In this document: piece by piece, positions 61,003 to 64,000 of the stretch | How the letters are laid out: each line of letters begins with the position of its first letter | How positions within the stretch are numbered: position 1 is the stretch's first letter | Assembly: GCA_964621345.1 (NCBI GenBank) | Contig: CAZUON010000003.1 | Coordinates: 62,001 to 126,000 of the forward strand | Direction: 5' to 3' | DNA from: Glaciecola sp964621345 | Lineage (GTDB): Bacteria > Pseudomonadota > Gammaproteobacteria > Enterobacterales > Alteromonadaceae | DNA: 64,000 nucleotides | Notes under the pieces: model-generated | Seen by the model: the letters and a program-made list of their open reading frames with translations, nothing else | Databases searched by the model: none | What the model was told of the DNA's origin: nothing | Program-made: the position numbers and the translations under genes

Positions 61003-62280
61003 TTGTTGAAAGCTCCTTCATTTTTTCGTTCTCGTCATATTTGCTGCGGTGCAAAGCTAAGCTTAGCCGCTATTAGCTTTGTGTGTTTGTCACATTCTGC
61101 TAACGCCGACACTTTACAGCAGTACATTGAATCACAGCGCTCAGAATTTGCTTCTTGTTTAGAGAAAAAGGCTGAAGCCGCTGTTAGCGCTGGTGTCGAT
61201 GAAACAAGAGTGAAATCGGAATTTGCACAATTAAAGTTCGTTCCAAGAGTGATTGAATTAGACCGCTCTCAACCAGAATTTGTCTCAACCTTCCCAGATT
61301 ATTACAGCAAACGCGTGAATGAATGGCGCATCAATAAAGGCCGCGAAAAATACGATATGTATCGCGACTTTTTGCACGAATTAACAGCAGAATACGGCGT
61401 ACCTGGACATTATATAATTTCATTTTGGGGTCTTGAAACTAACTATGGTGGCTACAAAGGGAATATGTCTACCTTAGATTCACTCGCAACTTTGGCCTGT
61501 GAACCACGCCGTGCGACCTTTTTTACTCAAGAACTATTTTTAGCCTTAAAACTGATGGACCGTGAAAACCTTAACAAAGCACAAATGCAAGGTTCTTGGG
61601 CCGGTGCCATGGGTCATACCCAGTTTATGCCAACCGCGTACACCAATTATGCAATTGATGGCGATGGCGACGGGGTCGTTAATCTTTGGGAAAGTGAAAA
61701 AGATGCACTTGCTTCTGCGGCACATTTTTTATGGAAACTAGGTTGGACGCCGGGTTTACGTTGGGGGCGAGAAGTACAATTACCTCAAGGGTTCGACTAT
61801 GCCTTAGCTGGCGGTAAAAGTCAGTCGGTGAGTGAATGGGCAAGCTTGGGCGTGACCAAAGCCGATGGTAGTGCGCTGGGTCAGGCAGATATCGAAGCCA
61901 GATTAATTGTACCCGCAGGTGCCAGCGGCCCAGCATTTTTGCGTTACGCTAACTTTAGAACTATTTTGCGCTGGAACAATTCTGAGTTTTACGGGATTGC
62001 AGTTGGGCAGTTAGCTAATCAGATAGCCGGTGGCCCCGGACTTGTTGCTGCCTTACCTGAGCTGCCAAAATATAGCATTGCACAAATGGCAGTTGTACAG
62101 CGCAATCTCAACGCATTGGGTTTCGATGTTGGCGGTGCCGACGGTATTATTGGCCCTGCCACGCGCGCTGGTATAAGAGCATTTCAAGCACAAAACGAAC
62201 TGATTGCTGACGGTTTCCCCTCACCAGAGACGCTAGACAAGCTCACTGGTTTAGTAGAACAATTAAAGCAAGAAGGATAA
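61003..62280 (+). CDS. MltB-family lytic murein transglycosylase with PG-binding domain
   Basis: Cleaves peptidoglycan glycan strands to 1,6-anhydro ends, exported. 425 residues from a TTG at 61003 after AAGGAT. A signal peptide at about 1-36 (SHSANA) is followed by an SLT_2/MltB domain with catalytic Glu near 145 in FWGLETNYGGYKG, QGSWAGAMGHTQFMPT and YAIDGDGDGVVNLW, and a C-terminal PG_binding_1 domain (VQRNLNALGFDVGGADGIIGPATRAGIRAFQ). No lipobox, so soluble periplasmic, unlike E. coli MltB. Alone between phaZ and the outer-membrane protein gene. Confidence 0.92.
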   Translation: MLKAPSFFRSRHICCGAKLSLAAISFVCLSHSANADTLQQYIESQRSEFASCLEKKAEAAVSAGVDETRVKSEFAQLKFVPRVIELDRSQPEFVSTFPDYYSKRVNEWRINKGREKYDMYRDFLHELTAEYGVPGHYIISFWGLETNYGGYKGNMSTLDSLATLACEPRRATFFTQELFLALKLMDRENLNKAQMQGSWAGAMGHTQFMPTAYTNYAIDGDGDGVVNLWESEKDALASAAHFLWKLGWTPGLRWGREVQLPQGFDYALAGGKSQSVSEWASLGVTKADGSALGQADIEARLIVPAGASGPAFLRYANFRTILRWNNSEFYGIAVGQLANQIAGGPGLVAALPELPKYSIAQMAVVQRNLNALGFDVGGADGIIGPATRAGIRAFQAQNELIADGFPSPETLDKLTGLVEQLKQEG

Positions 62281-62347
62281 TCGGAAGTTGTGATATCGCT
62301 ATGCGCTATAATAGCATTTTATGCAGTTCCAATACGTTAGGATAAAT

Positions 62348-63655
62348 ATGCGCTTGCTTAACATTACCTTATTACTAATCCTAAGTGGTGTGGCTAATCC
62401 AGCCCCTTGTGCAGATAAACAAACGGTTTTCAAAGAGCAGGCTTGGGGTATTGGCGCCCTTGTCAGAAACGCCGAAATCCCTTTTGATACCGATGCTGAT
62501 AACGTCACCAGTTTTGTACCGATGATGTTCTTTCAAGGTGAAACTTTCTTTATGCGCGGTATCGAAGGTGGCGCGCATTTATATAAGTACCAAGACTGGG
62601 AATTTAATGCCATCGGCCGCCTGCGCTTTTTCGATATTCCCGCTGAATATCAAAATGCGGTCCAAGGTGATACCGTTGATGCCGGTTTTCAAGCGAGACG
62701 TTACTTTTCTGATGCCAGCTTTGTTGATATTGAAATGTTGAGTGACTTAAAAGGAAACCCGTATGCAAACCTTACTAAACATTGGTATTTTCAACATGAG
62801 AGCTGGGAATTCATGCCGCAAATCCAAGCTCGCTACAAAAGTGCCTCATTTAACAGCCGCTACTTTGCCCTAAAAGATTTAACTGGCGATAATATTGGTG
62901 CCGGTATAGAGCTCAGCGCAAAAGTCGAGTCGCGCTACCATGTGGGCAGCAATTTTTACTTATTAGGCTCAATAGGTGCAACCCTATTAGATCACAATGC
63001 TTATGACGCAGCTGCTATTGAACAACGTTTGCAAAGTGAGCTTTATCTAGGTTTCGCATTTTTTAATGATGCCAGCAAAACTAAGAAATCCTCTCTGCGC
63101 AATCGCGGCTACGTGAGAGTGGCTCACGGTTGGGCGACGCCATCTAATATTGGCGATATATTGAGTGGCAACACCGAAAAAGACGAATTCAATAACCAAC
63201 TAAGCTCAATCTTTTATGGCTTTCCATTGACCGATGAATTGTTCTCTCTACCTTTAGACATTTACTTAACCCCAGGTTTCGTTTGGCATTGGAATTCAGA
63301 AGTACAAAGCTCAGAACAAGAGTATGTGCTGGGCATTAAGGCATATTACACCATCAAATGGCCACTGCGATGGCGTTTAGGAGTTGCCGAAGGGCTTTCT
63401 TATGTGTCTGATATCACCTATATCGAAGCGGCTGAGATGGAAGAAAAAGGGTATCGCTCAAGTGAACTCATGAATTACCTAGATTTCAGCATCGACGTCA
63501 ATCTAGGCGATTTAATTGGTGTTAAGGGCTTGGAGGATGCTTGGCTCGGTTACAGCATTCATCACCGCTCATCAATATTTGAATCAGCCTCACAGTTTGG
63601 CAGAATCAAAGGTGGCAGCAATTACAATACTATCTACTTACAATTTGACTTTTAA
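62348..63655 (+). CDS. Long MipA/OmpV-family outer membrane protein
   Basis: Predicted outer-membrane beta-barrel, 435 residues from the ATG at 62348 (AGGA site); an upstream ATG at 62321 is less likely because it puts charged residues before the signal. A signal peptide at about 1-22 is followed by a MipA/OmpV-like domain (GIGALVRNAEIPFDTDADNVTSFVPMMFFQGETFFMRG) to about 245. A further beta-rich region of about 190 residues (RVAHGWATPSNIGDILSG, SIHHRSSIFESASQFG) loosely recalls PagL/acyloxyacyl-hydrolase barrels, making it nearly twice the usual 250-residue length. It ends in the typical aromatic strand YLQFDF. Function unknown; convergent overlap with the next gene. Confidence 0.75.
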   Translation: MRLLNITLLLILSGVANPAPCADKQTVFKEQAWGIGALVRNAEIPFDTDADNVTSFVPMMFFQGETFFMRGIEGGAHLYKYQDWEFNAIGRLRFFDIPAEYQNAVQGDTVDAGFQARRYFSDASFVDIEMLSDLKGNPYANLTKHWYFQHESWEFMPQIQARYKSASFNSRYFALKDLTGDNIGAGIELSAKVESRYHVGSNFYLLGSIGATLLDHNAYDAAAIEQRLQSELYLGFAFFNDASKTKKSSLRNRGYVRVAHGWATPSNIGDILSGNTEKDEFNNQLSSIFYGFPLTDELFSLPLDIYLTPGFVWHWNSEVQSSEQEYVLGIKAYYTIKWPLRWRLGVAEGLSYVSDITYIEAAEMEEKGYRSSELMNYLDFSIDVNLGDLIGVKGLEDAWLGYSIHHRSSIFESASQFGRIKGGSNYNTIYLQFDF

Positions 63656-64000
63656 TCAATACTTGCCAGTACTTTTTGTACAAATTCGCCAATATGCTTT
63701 GGCTCAAGCCAGCGGGTAACGATCACTAAATCTCTTTTACGGTCTATGACAATAAAGTTACCACCAAACCCTGCGGCATAAAATATATCACTGTCATCCA
63801 CTTCTTCCCATTTACGCGGGCCTTGATTAAGCCACCACATGTAGCCATAACTTGCATTTGCATTGGATGGCTCAACGGCCTGCTCTAACCAAGCTTCTGA
63901 GAGTATGCGTTTGTTTTGCCATTTACCTTGATTAAGAACTAATAAGCCAAAACGTGCTTGGTCTAAGGTCGAGATAAATACACCACCACCTGAATGCCCA
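63652..64000 (-). CDS. Beta-lactamase-family serine hydrolase, C-terminal part
   Basis: Only the last 115 or so residues are inside the window; the start lies beyond 64000. The reading frame opens GHSGGGVFISTLDQARFGLLVL, where HSG replaces the KTG triad of class C beta-lactamases, as in esterase/peptidase relatives, and closes with GYMWWLNQG and VIDRKRDLVIVTRW. The SxxK and YxN motifs are off-window. The role could be esterase, peptidase or lactamase-like. The stop overlaps the end of the convergent MipA gene by 3 nt. Confidence 0.85.
   Translation of the reverse strand, partial: GHSGGGVFISTLDQARFGLLVLNQGKWQNKRILSEAWLEQAVEPSNANASYGYMWWLNQGPRKWEEVDDSDIFYAAGFGGNFIVIDRKRDLVIVTRWLEPKHIGEFVQKVLASID

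Noticed and set aside
1..64000. CRISPR arrays, tRNA or rRNA genes, prophage modules, restriction or toxin-antitoxin systems
   Set aside because: None could be supported. The only phage-like gene is the isolated adenine methyltransferase, and no partner nuclease or phage structural gene is nearby.

Overview
The window is chromosomal DNA of a marine-type gammaproteobacterium, most likely an Alteromonadales member (Alteromonadaceae: Alteromonas, Glaciecola or Paraglaciecola-like). This rests on the locus order (maeA, mrcA, pilMNOPQ, aroKB, damX, then rpe, trpS, pabA, argD, astA, astD), the Alteromonadales/Shewanella-type small families (DUF2970, DUF2982, DUF1338) and the protein sequences themselves. 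No species call is possible from the sequence alone. Two runs of exactly 100 N (12071-12170 and 26133-26232) are assembly placeholders, and both sit in repetitive DNA. No tRNA, rRNA, CRISPR array, prophage or IS element was seen.

Layout. 1-13.1 kb: malic enzyme (partial), PBP1a, the type IV pilus assembly operon pilMNOPQ, shikimate genes aroK-aroB, damX (interrupted by a gap in a hexanucleotide repeat) and, in the place where canonical dam is normally found, a convergent phage-type adenine methyltransferase. 13.4-21 kb: a GGDEF-EAL protein, two small membrane proteins, a TorF-family porin with sigma-54/NtrC-type sites, then rpe-trpS-pabA-HDOD. 21.3-26 kb: arginine/ornithine genes argD(astC)-astA-astD-DUF1338 behind ARG-box-like palindromes. 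26.2-35.7 kb: rlmA, parC, a large hybrid histidine kinase, a PafA-like phosphatase and DUF2982. 35.6-44 kb: an RND efflux pair (pump and adaptor), pyrB, hemL and a class III nucleotide cyclase. 44-50.6 kb: a probable delta-class carbonic anhydrase, Dyp-type peroxidase, gamma-glutamyltransferase and a second hybrid kinase. 50.7-55.4 kb: amtB-glnK with a clear NtrC/sigma-54 control region, a 280-bp nest of degenerate palindromic repeats, and PBP1b. 55.5-61 kb: a complete polyhydroxyalkanoate (PHA) cycle: DUF6489, phaC, phaR, two phasins and phaZ. 61-64 kb: MltB-like lytic transglycosylase, a long MipA/OmpV-type outer membrane protein and the end of a beta-lactamase-family serine hydrolase.

How the genes work together. 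The PHA cluster holds synthase, repressor, granule proteins and depolymerase. Two near-identical TGC-rich operators flank the predicted phasin promoter, so granule-dependent relief of PhaR repression can be read from the DNA. Nitrogen control links two distant loci: glnK-amtB and the TorF porin carry similar -24/-12 promoters and NtrC-like upstream sites. Cell-wall genes (two class A PBPs, damX, MltB) are dispersed among them.

I did not find an unmistakably new multi-gene system. The most unusual items are the phage-type Dam at the dam locus, the phasin with a histone-H1-like tail, the shared nitrogen promoter architecture, and the repeat clusters, which the assembly could not cross.
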